64,000 nucleotides of DNA, from assembly GCF_030272615.1 (NCBI RefSeq), contig NC_081413.1, positions 446,380,538-446,444,537 on the forward strand, written 5' to 3'. Source of the DNA: Cryptomeria japonica (taxonomy: Eukaryota > Streptophyta > Pinopsida > Cupressales > Cupressaceae). Of this stretch, positions 11,809-22,662 are shown piece after piece. Made by a program: the position numbers and the translations under genes. Each line of letters starts with the position of its first letter. Position 1 is the first letter of the stretch. The notes beneath the pieces were generated by a model. That model was not told the DNA's origin and did not search any database. It saw only the letters and a program-made list of their open reading frames with translations.

Positions 11809-13010
11809 TTAAGAAGCAAAAGAAAATAATGAGAAGGGCTTACTGTAATCAGGAGATTTCAACATCGGTGCTTCGTGAATAGCCTTCTTATTTTTGTCAA
11901 AAGCCCGCTCAACTTCCTCATCCCAAGAAAACATGGAATCCTTTTTAAGTACCTTAACAATTGGCTTAACAATCTCAGAGAAGTTAGCTATAAGCCTCCT
12001 AGCAAAATTCACCTTACCCAGAAAAGACTCAATTACTTTAACATTCTTTGGTTGAAGAACATTATTAATAGCATCAATTCTTTTAGGGTCTATTCTAACT
12101 ACTTCCTTGGAAACAATATGCCCTAACAATTTTCCTTCAGTCACAACAAAGTGGCATTTTTTGGATTTAAAGATACACCAAACTCCAAGGAAATGCAAAA
12201 TATTTTTTCTAAATAACCACAGTGGTCATCTGCCTTCTTTGAGAAACATGTCAGATCATCTTGGTAACCAGCCATTATGATGTTAATAAATTCCTTGAAG
12301 GCCACATCCATAGCCCTCTGAAAATTTGCCCCAACATTCTTCAGACTGAATGGAATTCTTACATAAACATAAACTCCCCAAGGGGTAGTAAAAGTAGTCT
12401 TAAACTACTTAGACTCTTTTACTAATACCTGATTGTAACCAGAGAATCCATCCATCATTGACAACAAATCACAATTAGTTACCCTTTGTAACATAGCTTC
12501 CATGTTTGGGGATGAGTAATTATCTTTAAGAGAGGCAACATTCAAGTTCCTAAAATCCACACAAAGCCTTATGTCCCCATTCTTCTTTCTAACAGGGACT
12601 AAATTGGACACCCATGAAGAATGCCTTATAGGCATTATAATCCCCCCTTCTATCAACTTAGTCAATTCTTGCTGCATTTTGGTTTCTAAGAGGGGGTTAA
12701 TAGGTCTTTTCTTTTGTCTAAAAGGCTTAGTATCAGGATGCAGAGGTATTTCATGCTGAAATAACTCTTGTCTATATGCCTTCAAGTCCTCATAGGACCA
12801 AACAAAAACATGTTTATACTTTCTTAACAAATTAATGAGGTTAGTCTTGATATGGGGAGACAAGTTTTTCCTGATATACACCAACTTAGGGGATGACTCT
12901 GTCCCTAAGTTTACTTCTTCCAGTTCTTTTAATTTAGTGGGTGAATTTTGGTGCAAATGACTATCACTATAACTGAATATACCCTCTAGTTCTACCAATC
13001 CTCAGGGTAT
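11809..13010 (-). pseudogene. Gypsy reverse transcriptase (element C)
   Basis: N-terminal part (12998-12405) with KYKHVFVWSYEDLKAYR, KPFRQKKRPINP, GGIIMPIRHSSWVSNLVPV and KNGDIRLCVDFRNLN; fingers and palm motifs are clear. After a TAG at about 12403 the same protein continues with PWGVYVYVRIPFSLKNVGANFQRAM and the active site GYQDDLTCFSK (near 12265), then the connection region EGKLLGHIVSKEV and a thumb in 12198-11809. Tyr-x-Asp-Asp is intact, but a stop and a frameshift split the gene. The same N-terminal part occurs in fragment I at 59389-59616. Confidence 0.85.
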
Positions 13011-13019
13011 CTCATTAGC

Positions 13020-13738
13020 TTCTAACTAAACCATGTCATTTCCAAAAACTATTTTTCTGCCATCTACTACTTCTACCAATGCATTACAATCAATTTTATG
13101 TCCTTCATACTCATCAATGCATTGTACAAACCTAAGTATATCATCATCATCTTCAAACACCTACCAATTATACACATTATCTAGGATAGTAGGTCTAGAT
13201 TTAACCTCAACTATTGACACACCGGTCAATGTTACATCATTATTTTTAAGTGCAACATTAGCTAGGAAATCTGCCATAATGTTTTTTGATCTCTCAATCC
13301 AATCAATTGAAAATGCATTAGTGTTCAATCACATCCCAAACAACATTCTTATAAATTGTTAACCAGTCATTCTTGGATGCATATCTTGATATTATCTAAG
13401 ATACTACTAGTTCTAAATCTCCAAAAACTTTCAATAATTAAATTCCATTCTTTTTGGCGATTTCTAACCCCAAAAATAAAGCCTCATATTCAGCTATATT
13501 ATTTGTACACTAAAAAAGCCAACAAAAAAGAGTATTTGAAAGTAATACCTGATGGAGAAACAAAAAGTACCCCTTCTCCAGATCCTTCTTTGGAACAAGC
13601 TCCATCAAAGTACATATGCCACAAGTCTTCCTGTTGAGATTCCAATTCATTAACAATGGGATCTGTGTTCTTTAACTGAGGCCAAATTGGTTCCATTCTA
13701 AAATTATCAAAGTCCACATCAATCATGCAATTAAGCAT
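13020..13738 (-). pseudogene. Additional RNase H upstream of RT (element C)
   Basis: A full RNase H-like domain of the plant RVT_3 type lies between protease and RT. Motifs in order: LWHMYFDGACSKEGSGEGV (first Asp), EYEALFLGLE (Glu), FGDLELVVS (second Asp), then IDWIERSKNIMADFLANVAL. A stretch rich in Asp and Glu follows. Stops near 13500 and 13410 interrupt it. Known Tat elements carry two RNase H domains, with the additional one usually placed after the first; here it is before RT, and fragment I at 39910-40537 shows the same order. Confidence 0.75.
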
Positions 13739-14352
13739 ATGTTAGGATCTACTTTCTCAATGACCCTAGGGGCACGTGGTTCTCTATATAACTTAACCTG
13801 ATTCCCATTCACTAGGATGGTTACATATGAAAGTTCTAATTGAACATTTCCTCCAACTATTGCAGCCCATTGTCTTGATAGAAGCATTCCATAATGAGGT
13901 ATGGTATCAGTTACTATAACATCCATCTTGTAGGTGGCTTCAGGGAATAGTGCTAATTTTACTTCTACATCTTTTATTGTACCCACAACAGGTACTTCTC
14001 TGTTTTCCATAGCATAGAACTTCCCATACAATGTATTCACTAACAATCCCAATTCCTTCATAACTCCATATGGCATCACATTTGCAGTAGCTCCGATATC
14101 TATCATACAATTTTTTATTTGCCTATTATTGACTAATAAGGTTACATAAAAAGGGCCAACTTGGGAAGGTTCTTGAGTAATTGTAGTTCCCACATAAATT
14201 TCTAGAATTTGTTGCTCTTGATCCTTTTTATCCTTCTTAGTACCTTTAGGTAAAGACACATTGTTATCTGATATACTAGAAAGTATAGAAAAAATAACTT
14301 CTCTATGCTCTTTCATTTTCAACAGTTCCATCAGTGGTACTATAACTTTCAT
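13723..14352 (-). pseudogene. Gypsy aspartic protease (element C)
   Basis: Retropepsin that would cleave the polyprotein. Visible: GPFYVTLLVNNRQIKNCMID, then the active-site loop DIGATANVMPYGVMKELGL, VVGTIKDVEVKLA, HYGMLLSRQW and GGNVQLELSYVTI. The catalytic triplet Asp-Thr/Ser-Gly reads Asp-Ile-Gly (near 14100), so activity is doubtful although the 209-codon frame is open. A Lys/Asp-rich linker (KGTKKDKKDQEQQ) precedes it. Confidence 0.8.
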
Positions 14353-16507
14353 TTGAGTTAAAGCCTAAGTCATATCAAATGTAGAACTAACACTTCACTC
14401 AGTATGGGCTTTAACCTTTTCTGTCTTTTGCTGACTTGTCTTTTTATTAGTAGCAATCCTAGGTGAATTGCCAGTCATACTACTTTCTCCATTTTTTCCC
14501 AAAGCTTTGGATTGATTCCCTTTTTCATAGCCATTTTGGGCAGGAGTATTACTCATAGCCATCCTCTTCTAAGATACTTCTTTCATAAACATAGAACCAG
14601 GCTCACCCTGATCTTCATCCTTCTTGTTACTTGTCAGATTGTAATTCTGTTTGGCCTTAGCTATGGCAGCTTTGGTGAGGTTCTTGACTTCTTCCTCACT
14701 AGGCCTTCTGAGATGAACTTCTTCATCCTCAATTGTTACCACATTCAAGGTGGGATGCTAGTCAATTGTTAACTACCCATGATAATTTTCATTGTTTCTC
14801 AATGCATCATACCCACTTGCCTCATCTTGTGAAAACTCATCATCACTTTCAACAATGGTTTCAAACATGTTAATTGTAGGTTTATCCTCACCTCAATATC
14901 TTAGTTCACCTTCGCTCCTCATATATTGATTCAAAGCTTGAGTCATAGAACATTGGTAAGGTGAGTGTGGTCCATCACATGTTGTACACCAGGGAGTGTT
15001 CTCCATATTAAGCACATTTCCACCCTTTAGAAGATCAGGAGTGTCATGATTTTGTGTGTTTCTTGGCCTATCTTGCAAGGGTTTCCCATCCTTCCAAGTG
15101 GTGTTATATGACATGTCATGTAATCTAGTAGGCCTATCTTGCCAATTGTAATGAGGTTTATCATTCTTACACACCTTAGCAGTAAGGTCTTTCACCGCAG
15201 TCATTAATTTCTCAATCTTATCCTCTTCTCTAGAGGTTTTATTTAGTTATGGCTTTTTCTCTTGCCACAATCTTCCATCAATCCTCCTTCCTGCCTTTCC
15301 TGATGCTTTCCTTTTACTTTCCACATTTATGGAAATTCTAAAAGAATCTCTTAAACTATGTGGGTTTTTGTCTCTGAGGATATAAGCCATTTTTGGGTCA
15401 AAGGCATTATAATAAGTAGTTAGACATACTCTCTCATCTAACCTCCTTACTTGAAAAAGTATATGCATTGCCTTTTGAAACCTTGCATTAAAATCTATGA
15501 CAACTTCATTATCTGACTTCCTGATGTTGTTAAATTCATTGAGCATGAAGCTCACATTTGTTTAGTCTCCATATTTCTCTTGAAATCAATTTTTATCTCT
15601 TCCCAAAAACTAATGCTATTTAAAGGCAACCCTCGATACCAATCCCTAACATTATCCACTAAAGACTAAACAAACAATTTTATAATCACATCCTCATTGG
15701 CAATCTCATAGTCATTGATCATGTCACCGAAAGACTTCAAGTGTTCCTCTACACTTATAGCATTGTTTCCAGAAAATTTCTAGAGTTTCTCTCTCATTTC
15801 AATAGGGACATGGTTTGGGTAACTAGGGATTCCATCAAAGAAAAGTTGTCTATACAATTCCATATTGATGGGTCTCCTTTGGAACTGGTTACCAGCAGAA
15901 TTATTACCAAGGTTCATTCTCGAATTAGGACCACCAACTCGAGGGACTTGGTTATTTTGGTTAATAGGTTGCACAAGAGGGATTTGGTTTGTTGGGGCTA
16001 TATTAAAAGAAAAAGAAGAGATGTTTTGATTAACAGAAGGATGTTGGCTCAGAGGTGGAACTGTATTCACATGCATGGTTGATTGAGTTCCTACCATAGG
16101 ATGTGAAGCATACTGAGGTATAGGTTCACTCTGATCTGTTGAAGGGAAGATTATGGGAGGAGATTTTAGGTAGTCAATTTTTCTTCTAACTTTAGCATTA
16201 GTTTCTTCTAACTCAGCCTTTTTCAACTCCCTCTACAAATTCTCTTTCTCTTTCCTCATTCTCTCTATTTCTACTTCATGTAAAAATAGTCAATGATGTA
16301 ATGTTTCACTTCCTGATACTACCTTTGTAGTTTTGAACCCTGACCCAGTCTCCACAAACTTCTATTTCCCTTTGTTAGTAAAGGTTTTGGTAAGTTGTGG
16401 GTCACTTTGAACCTCCCTATTAGTTTGCATAAAAACTTTGGGTGCAAGACTAACTTTAGCAGTCAATTTTTCTCTGATGACAGGACCCTCTTCTTTTCTT
16501 TTAGGTT

Positions 16508-16970
16508 TGTTGGTGTAAATAATTATTCATCGTGGATATTATTACACCTCACTTAAGTTTACTTAGGAAATGCATTTCATAGTAGTATGGGTATGAGACA
16601 CTTGGGTGTTTGTGCCATATTGGGATAGTGTGTGTAGGAGAATTTCCACCTTTTATGGTTTGATCTTGTTGTTACACTCCACATTCAGTGGGTGATCCAT
16701 CTCATGTGGAATATTATATTGTTTCTCCTACCTACCCACACCTATTTCATAATTTCCCTTATTTCTTATTGAGCCACATGTCATGTTTGTGTGTTCACAT
16801 ATCCATATAGCCTTGCCTATATAAGCAGGCTCATATTCATTGTATGTATCGCTTGATGATCCAGTTGATTAGTATTTTCATCTTGATAGAATACAATTGA
16901 TTTCTATCATGTATTTTGTTCTCTCTTATTTGTGCTTTCCATTTCCTCTTGATCTTGGCAAAATCTCACA
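16508..16970 (+). repeat. 5' LTR of element D
   Basis: 463 bp, TGTTGGTGTAAAT to AAATCTCACA, directly followed by the PBS. It contains the transcription signals and shares the start TGTTGGTGTAAATAA and the TATA block with the LTRs of E. Confidence 0.93.
16817..16825 (+). promoter_or_regulatory. LTR TATA box of element D
   Basis: CTATATAAG in the sequence CCTTGCCTATATAAGCAGGC. It is conserved in both LTRs of D (20557-20565 in the 3' copy) and in the E LTRs (36989-36996, reverse strand), which supports a real core promoter. Transcription would start about 30 bases downstream. Confidence 0.65.
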
Positions 16971-16982
16971 TGGTATCAGAGT
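16971..16982 (+). other. Primer-binding site of D (initiator tRNA-Met)
   Basis: TGGTATCAGAGT immediately follows the 5' LTR; 11 of 12 bases match the common plant initiator-Met PBS TGGTATCAGAGC. Confidence 0.85.
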
Positions 16983-17805
16983 CATTAGAGTGTCATTGGT
17001 TTGCTAATTGAGAGAAATTTGATGCTATTTGGAGTTGTGTATTTTGTAGTTTTCTATTGCAGGTTATTATTGAAGCTTGATGGGTCAAATCTGAGGTTAC
17101 CATTAGATTGAGGAGGACCAAGAAAGTCATTTTTTCCTTTTCTTTCATCCAAATTGGACTTCGAAGGCCAAATCTAGAAGCATTTGAAGTTTGACGCTGT
17201 GGCGGAAATTTTCCAGAAATTATAATTTTGTAGGCATTTTTTAAATAACAATATCTCACTCATCCAGACTTGTTTTTTCGAGCAATGTTTTTTGTTTTGG
17301 GGTAGAATTTTGTGATCTGTACAGTGGTGCAGGAGTTTTTAGAGTTTTTGATATAGGTTTTTCGAAAATCGTGAAATCCCAATTTTTACAATTTTGGAAG
17401 CTTTGTTTGGGCTCATATGGACTCCTTTTCAGGTGCCATTTTTTTTGAAAGTGCATATTTTTTCATCTAGTTTCATAATCTGCCATCTGTTTGTAGTGAT
17501 TTTAAGTAGAAATTGTACTTTCAATATTTGGCCATTTTTGGCATATTTCGTACTTGCATTTTGCTTGGATCTCAGTTTAGATCACTAGCAGTATTTGTTG
17601 AAGTCTCTTAGATATCATTTTGAGAAGTTGTAAATTGAAATTAGAAGTCCACTTTGCCTTGTTTTGCAAGTGGCTCATTGTATATGCATTAAGTATAAAG
17701 TGCCAAAATTACCATTTTGGGGGGATTTCTTGATTGAGTATTTTGGGGGGGTGTCTTGTGTGATTGTGCCTCTCTCTCTATCTTGTGTTTTTTTATTTTG
17801 GTGCT

Positions 17806-19872
17806 ATGGGTTCTCCTAAATTTCCACTTTTAACTCCTCATAATTATGCATCATCGAAAATTAAGGCATGGAGTAAACTAATGGAAGAAGGACTCATTCA
17901 TTATGTAAATGAAACTATTACAACACGACCTGAACCTAAGGCTGATCCTAATGCTCAAATTGAATGGCTTACTAAGAATGCTATGACACTTGGAACTCTT
18001 AGAAAGTATGTATCAGATGACCTCACTTTTCACATTGATAAGTGTACAACAATTAAAGAGGCTTGGGATATTTTTAAGAAATTGTATGGTCAAGTTGATG
18101 AGATTAAGGGCTACAAGCTTGATAGTGAACTCACAAATTTGGATCCCAAGGATTTTGATACAATCTAGGATTATGTCACAAAAGCAACTGAGCTAAGAGA
18201 AAAGCTAAAGGATTGTGGAATTGACAAAAAGGATGCTCAATTAGTTTATAACTTGTTGGACAAGCTTCCTTCAAAGTATGCAGCCTTTGTATCTAGCTTT
18301 CACACCCATAGGTTAGCTCAAGGTTCCTCATACACTTCTCCCTCATTTGATTTATTCACAGAGATGTTGATACTTGAGCAATCTAAGTTGACCATGATGG
18401 GGATTCTCAAATCTTCAAAGTCACAAGCTTTGATGGGTAACAAAGGGAATCAAAGTAATCAAGGAAAAGGCAAGAATCAAAATCAATTGAAGTCTAAACC
18501 ATAAAAAGATGGAGCACAATCTTCCTCTCCACAAAATAGGGATTCACCATTCTCACCTAAGAGGAAATCATATAAGGACAATCTTGTTTGTGGATATTGC
18601 AAGAAGTCAGGACATGATGGACATCATTGCTATAAGAAGGATATTGATGAGTTGAAGAATCTTCTTGAGAAGAATAGAATCAACCTACCTTCTAGAATGT
18701 CTACATCGGCTTCTTCTTCTAAGGATAAAGGAAAGGATCACTCTTTTGGGATAGATAAAGGAAAGGGAGAAGCTCTTTGTGCTACTACAAGTCATGATTC
18801 AAGGAGATGGCTTCTAGATTCAGGGGCTTCTCATCATATGACATCTTCACAATCTATGTTTTCTACATTTGAGCCTTGCCACATGCCGCAGATTTTGATG
18901 GGCAATCATACATACATGGATGTGATTGGGAAAGGATCTATTGCCATTGGGGATAACTCCTTCAATGATGTGTTGTGTGTAGCCCACTTGACAAATAATC
19001 TTCTTTCCATCTATCAAATCATGCATAGGGCAACTAGGAAAACTGTGGAGTTCACACCTTATTCAGTTATCATTAGAGACTTGGAGAGTGGAGCAATCAT
19101 TGCGACTGGGGTGGTTGATCATTCATCTCGGTTGTACTCTTTTTCAGATTTTGGTCCTATTGATGAGGTTAATTATTCCTATGTTGATGATTCAGATTTT
19201 GAGGAGAACTTTGGGCATTTGAACTTGGGGATTGTCACATGTGACCCCATTCTTGAGCCTCACATTTCATCTCCTTCTATTGATATCACACCACCTATTG
19301 CACCTGATGATGCATCTAGTGCAACAGTTTTGCCTTCTTATGATTCAGTGCAGCAGTATATTTCATGTCTTCTAGCTTCAGTTGATTGGGATGCCTACTT
19401 GACAGACATTGCAGGTTTGTTTGTGGACTCCTACATTGTAGATTTGGGAGACACCATTCATGAAATTCATCTTCTCTTTGATGAAGATGATCCTTCTTTG
19501 ATTGTTGTGAGGGATAACTCTGACCCTCTTGTGTATTCTCTACATGATCAATCTTTAGAGGTTGACATGATTGTGGATATTTTTGTACAACACTTGGAGG
19601 AGGTCTCTTTATCTTTTGAGGAGACATATGAGTCTTTGGATATTGGTCTACATTCATCTCCACTAGATCTTGGAGTGCCTTTTTCAGTAGTGTGGCACAG
19701 TTTACCACCTTTGGAGGGGGTATCTTTCAGCATTGACATGGGGACACTTGAGCATTTTTTAGAGATTCCTTTCATCATGAGTATTTTTGCTTCATCTTCC
19801 CTTCATGGTTGGGGAGACTTCATGGATACACCTTTGGTTTTTTTTCATCCTAAGGGGAGGAATGTTGTTTGA
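17806..19872 (+). pseudogene. gag-protease-acidic tail ORF of element D
   Basis: One frame of 688 codons from the ATG at 17806 (MGSPKFPLLTPHN), broken only by TAG at 18166 and TAA at 18502. Residues about 1-230 are the copia gag capsid region (RKYVSDDLTFHIDKCTTIKE; LLDKLPSKYAAFVSSFHTHR). A CCHC knuckle CGYCKKSGHDGHHC follows near 18592, then protease with WLLDSGASHHM near 18812. At FGHLN (about 19213) the sequence leaves the E polyprotein, where the integrase HHCC region would begin. It is replaced by roughly 220 residues rich in Asp, Glu, Ser and Leu that match no domain I recognise. The tail is open to its stop, which suggests it was under selection or is young. Confidence 0.85.
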
Positions 19873-20232
19873 CATTCATGGAGCAGTTTCTTCATTCATC
19901 TTCGAGCTTCTATCATTGGTGCAGTTTCCAGATTGAGGGGAGGCTTCCTAGTCTCTCTTCTTCTTCTCTCATATGGGGGGGACTTTTTCCTCACATGCCG
20001 TTTTGTTCTTCTCATTCATCATTGAGAGTATTATGTGCTTTCATCATCTCTCTTTTGGGGGAGGGTTTTTTCCTATTGGGTTTTCCTCTCTTTCCCTACT
20101 TTGTGAGAGATTTCCTTGCATTGGTTTTCATGCATTTGCATTTGTACATGGGTACCTAACATGGCCTCGTAGCCGGGACCCATCTTGCATTACATAGTTG
20201 CATTGTAGACTTAAGTGCATTCCCCTAAGTTT

Positions 20233-20246
20233 CACTTAAGGGGGGT
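20233..20246 (+). other. Polypurine tract of element D
   Basis: CACTTAAGGGGGGT lies directly before the 3' LTR and would prime plus-strand synthesis. E has the same CTTAAGGGGGG core. Confidence 0.75.
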
Positions 20247-20709
20247 TGTTGCTGTAAATAATTATCCATCATGGATATTATTACACCTTACTTAAGTTTA
20301 CTTAGGAAATGCATTTCATAGTAGTATGGGTATGAGACACTTGGGTGTTTGTGCCATATTGGGATAGTGTGTGTAGGAGAATTTCCACCTTTTATGGTGT
20401 GATCTTGTTGTTACACTCCACATTCAGTGGGTGATCCACCTCATGTGGAATATTATATTGTTTCTCCTACCTACCCACAACTATTTCCTACCTACCCTTG
20501 TTTCTTATTGAGCCACATGTCATGTTTGTGTGCTCGCATATCCATATAGCCTTGCCTATATAAGCAAGCTCATATTCATTGTATGTATCACTTGATGATC
20601 TAGTTGATCAGTATTTTCATCTTGATAGAATACAATTTATTTCTATCATATATTTTGTTCTCTCTTATTTGTTCTTTCCATTGCCTATTGATCTTGGCAA
20701 AATCTCACA
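20247..20709 (+). repeat. 3' LTR of element D
   Basis: 463 bp, same ends and length as the 5' copy. The two differ mainly by transitions, plus a cluster of changes around 20487-20505. Confidence 0.93.
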
Positions 20710-21582
20710 AGGTTCTTCTTGGGTGAATAGCTGAAGATTTGCAGTATGTCTCAATAACCTATCTCTCTCAATGGGTTTGGCCTTAATATCATTCTCTTTG
20801 TTCATTTCCTTTAGTGTTCTTAAGGAGATTAGCTGATGAACCCTTTTATTAAGAACCTCAATTTTTTGGGAGACTTCATCTAGATCTGAGAAAATTTCTT
20901 CTAAGTCTGATATGTGGACTTGAACAATATTAATCAAACTAACATTTCCATCTATAGTTTATGGTATAGAATCCATCCTAATATTGGAACTACTTTTGTC
21001 TCTCCCAAAAGTACCAGTATGAGAAACTCCTTGATGAAACATTTGGACATCCTCGCTATCGCCAAATAGGCCCATATGAAAACCCAAAATATCTTGCTTA
21101 GATTCATGAGAATAAGTATTAGAATTTGCACTTATGGGTCTTTCAGAGGACTTCCCATATGGATACCTTTTTGTATCCATGCAGCATTAACTGGCTCATG
21201 TGTAGCTGTTCTTCTTTGGCCTTTCCGGGTAGGTTCAAGTAGTCCTTCTTACAACTTCTCTTGAGGACTCTTCCTCATGTAAGACCTTGTGTTCCTTCCT
21301 CTCTGCATTGTATGTGCTTCCTTAAAATGACTTTTAGTTTGTTAAGAGCACAGGTTGTTTTATTTTTTTTATCAGAGTCGCCACCCAATTGGGAATTTAG
21401 AAAAATATTAACTGGACAGATCACTCACAGGAGATAACAGAATGAGAATGCTATTTTTAGAGAGAACATTGAAAAAACACAGGGATATGCCAACCTGTTA
21501 TGAGGACATAGGTAAACACAAATGCGGGTAAATTCTGGGTGATACAAACACTGATCTGCAACATAAACTTATACTATGACTC

Positions 21583-21600
21583 TCCCTAGTAGAGTCACCA
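21583..21600 (-). other. Primer-binding site of element C (tRNA-Arg type)
   Basis: Minus strand TGGTGACTCTACTAGGGA, four bases after the LTR end. It resembles the TGGCGACTCTGCTGGGGA-type site of Tat/Ogre elements. A second, weaker copy, TGGCGACTCTGAT, lies at 21366-21378. Confidence 0.6.
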
Positions 21601-21604
21601 TTTT

Positions 21605-22662
21605 TGTTGTTCTCAATTTTTGATTATTTTGTTTTCACTATAGGATTTTCAAGCCTCGGTCAGATATGAAGAGAAAAAAAAGAATAGAAACACAAGACAA
21701 CAATTGACAAGGTTTACGAAGAAACCTCCTACACTTAAAGCTTCAACAAAGCTTAGGTGGGTATACCTTTTATGATTACTCTATCATGATTTTACTTGAT
21801 GACTTACAGAAAACTAGTGCAAATTTATGTAAACCTTCTCACTTTAAATGCAACGAAACACAAATGAAAGATTCATCTTCATTATAATTGATCACCTGGA
21901 AGGTCATAAACTTCAAGAAGCTGTACTAGTGCCTTATTCAGGCTTCAGATTCATTTAGAATTAAAGAGAAGATTGACAACATAAATTCGTATACACATCA
22001 TCACCTTGATTTATCAGATCTATATATGCCTGATATATATAGAATTATCAATCCATGCTAGACCCAGTCATCCAATTCATGTAGAGTTACTGATTATCAA
22101 CAAAAAGGAATTAATTATATTTAATTTCCTTCCTTGAGGGAAAAACCTAAGACATTCTCATAATTTGCTTTACAAACCATTTGATTAAACAATCCTAGAT
22201 CATTAAATCAAAATGACAATCAAACACACAAGCACGAAGACAACATAAATCCGGGCTCAAAACATTATGATTAGTATATTAATATTATCTCATCAAAGTT
22301 CTACAATAAACATAGAATGATTCCACAAAATGCAAAATGAAAGCCTAAATACATTTTGCCAGAGGCTTTTTACAAAATTCTTGTGATGATTTTCTAAGTA
22401 GTCCTGGTATCCATTTATAGAGAGACAGATGCAACAAGCTTTGGACTTCCCTAGAAAATATTCTTGTTCTAACCATAATTCTCCCCAAAAAAGGTTACAT
22501 TGTTTATAAATGAAAATAGGAGCAAAACCGATTAGTTAACTAGCTGGAGAAAGGCCAATTGACTTCTCAGTATTCACAAGTCAAGCACTAGGTGTCTTCA
22601 ATTTTTCAAAAGTCTGATTGTCCAAAAATAATATGTTACAAGGGCTAACTACTTCTAGTTGT
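21605..22662 (-). repeat. Probable 5' LTR of element C
   Basis: About 1.06 kb of non-coding sequence between the aORF stop (22663) and the PBS. The left (3') end reads ...GAACAACA on the minus strand, next to the PBS. The right (5') end is not certain; TGATAACCCC at 22675 is a candidate and would overlap the aORF end by 12 bases. No second copy is in the window, so LTR identity rests on position and the PBS. Confidence 0.5.

Larger units (their letters stand above)
16508..20709 (+). mobile_element. Element D: non-autonomous copia element, complete
   Basis: 4202 bp bounded by two 463-bp LTRs (16508-16970 and 20247-20709) and a perfect 5-bp target duplication AGGTT (16503-16507, 20710-20714). 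It has an initiator-Met PBS, a polypurine tract, and a single ORF for gag, protease and an acidic tail. Integrase, RT and RNase H are absent, so it must have been mobilised in trans. LTRs, gag and 3' UTR are clearly related to element E. The LTRs differ at roughly 25-30 positions by eye, so insertion is not recent. It lies inside the gag of element C. Confidence 0.93.
14390..21308 (-). pseudogene. Gypsy gag (element C), split by element D
   Basis: Capsid-nucleocapsid protein. The likely start is ATG at 21308 (MQRGRNTRSYMRKSPQEKL), with coiled-coil-like sequence at 20937-20715. The frame then stops at copia element D (16508-20709) and resumes at 16507. Left of D are a Glu/Lys-rich helix (16270-16180), a Pro/Asn/Gln-rich linker (16180-15860), and the gag capsid region with EEHLKSFGDMINDYE and RDWYRGLPLNSISFW. 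This is followed by 15555-15247 and a zinc-knuckle-like CTTCDGPHSPYQC (Cys-x2-Cys-x3-His-x4-Cys, one residue shorter than standard) near 14980. Several stops and frameshifts are present. Confidence 0.75.
7739..22662 (-). mobile_element. Element C: decayed Tat-like gypsy retrotransposon
   Basis: Read on the minus strand, the order is 5' LTR (21605-22662), PBS (21583-21600), gag, protease, extra RNase H, RT, RNase H, integrase, spacer with repeats, and truncated aORF. The PBS TGGTGACTCTACTAGGGA resembles the tRNA-Arg-type site reported for Tat/Ogre elements. Protease, RT and integrase have gypsy-type motifs, and the second RNase H supports the Tat lineage (known family trait). Frames change several times and catalytic residues are damaged, so it is dead. 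No 3' LTR was found because the left side is cut at 7739. Assigning the spacer and aORF to this element rests on orientation and order and is inference. Copia element D is inserted in gag. Confidence 0.6.

Noticed and set aside
19316-19778. Minus-strand ORFs in element D
   Set aside because: Shadows of the plus-strand acidic ORF.
19869-20197. Hydrophobic ORFs after the D polyprotein stop
   Set aside because: They correspond to 3' UTR shared with E, where no open frame is kept.
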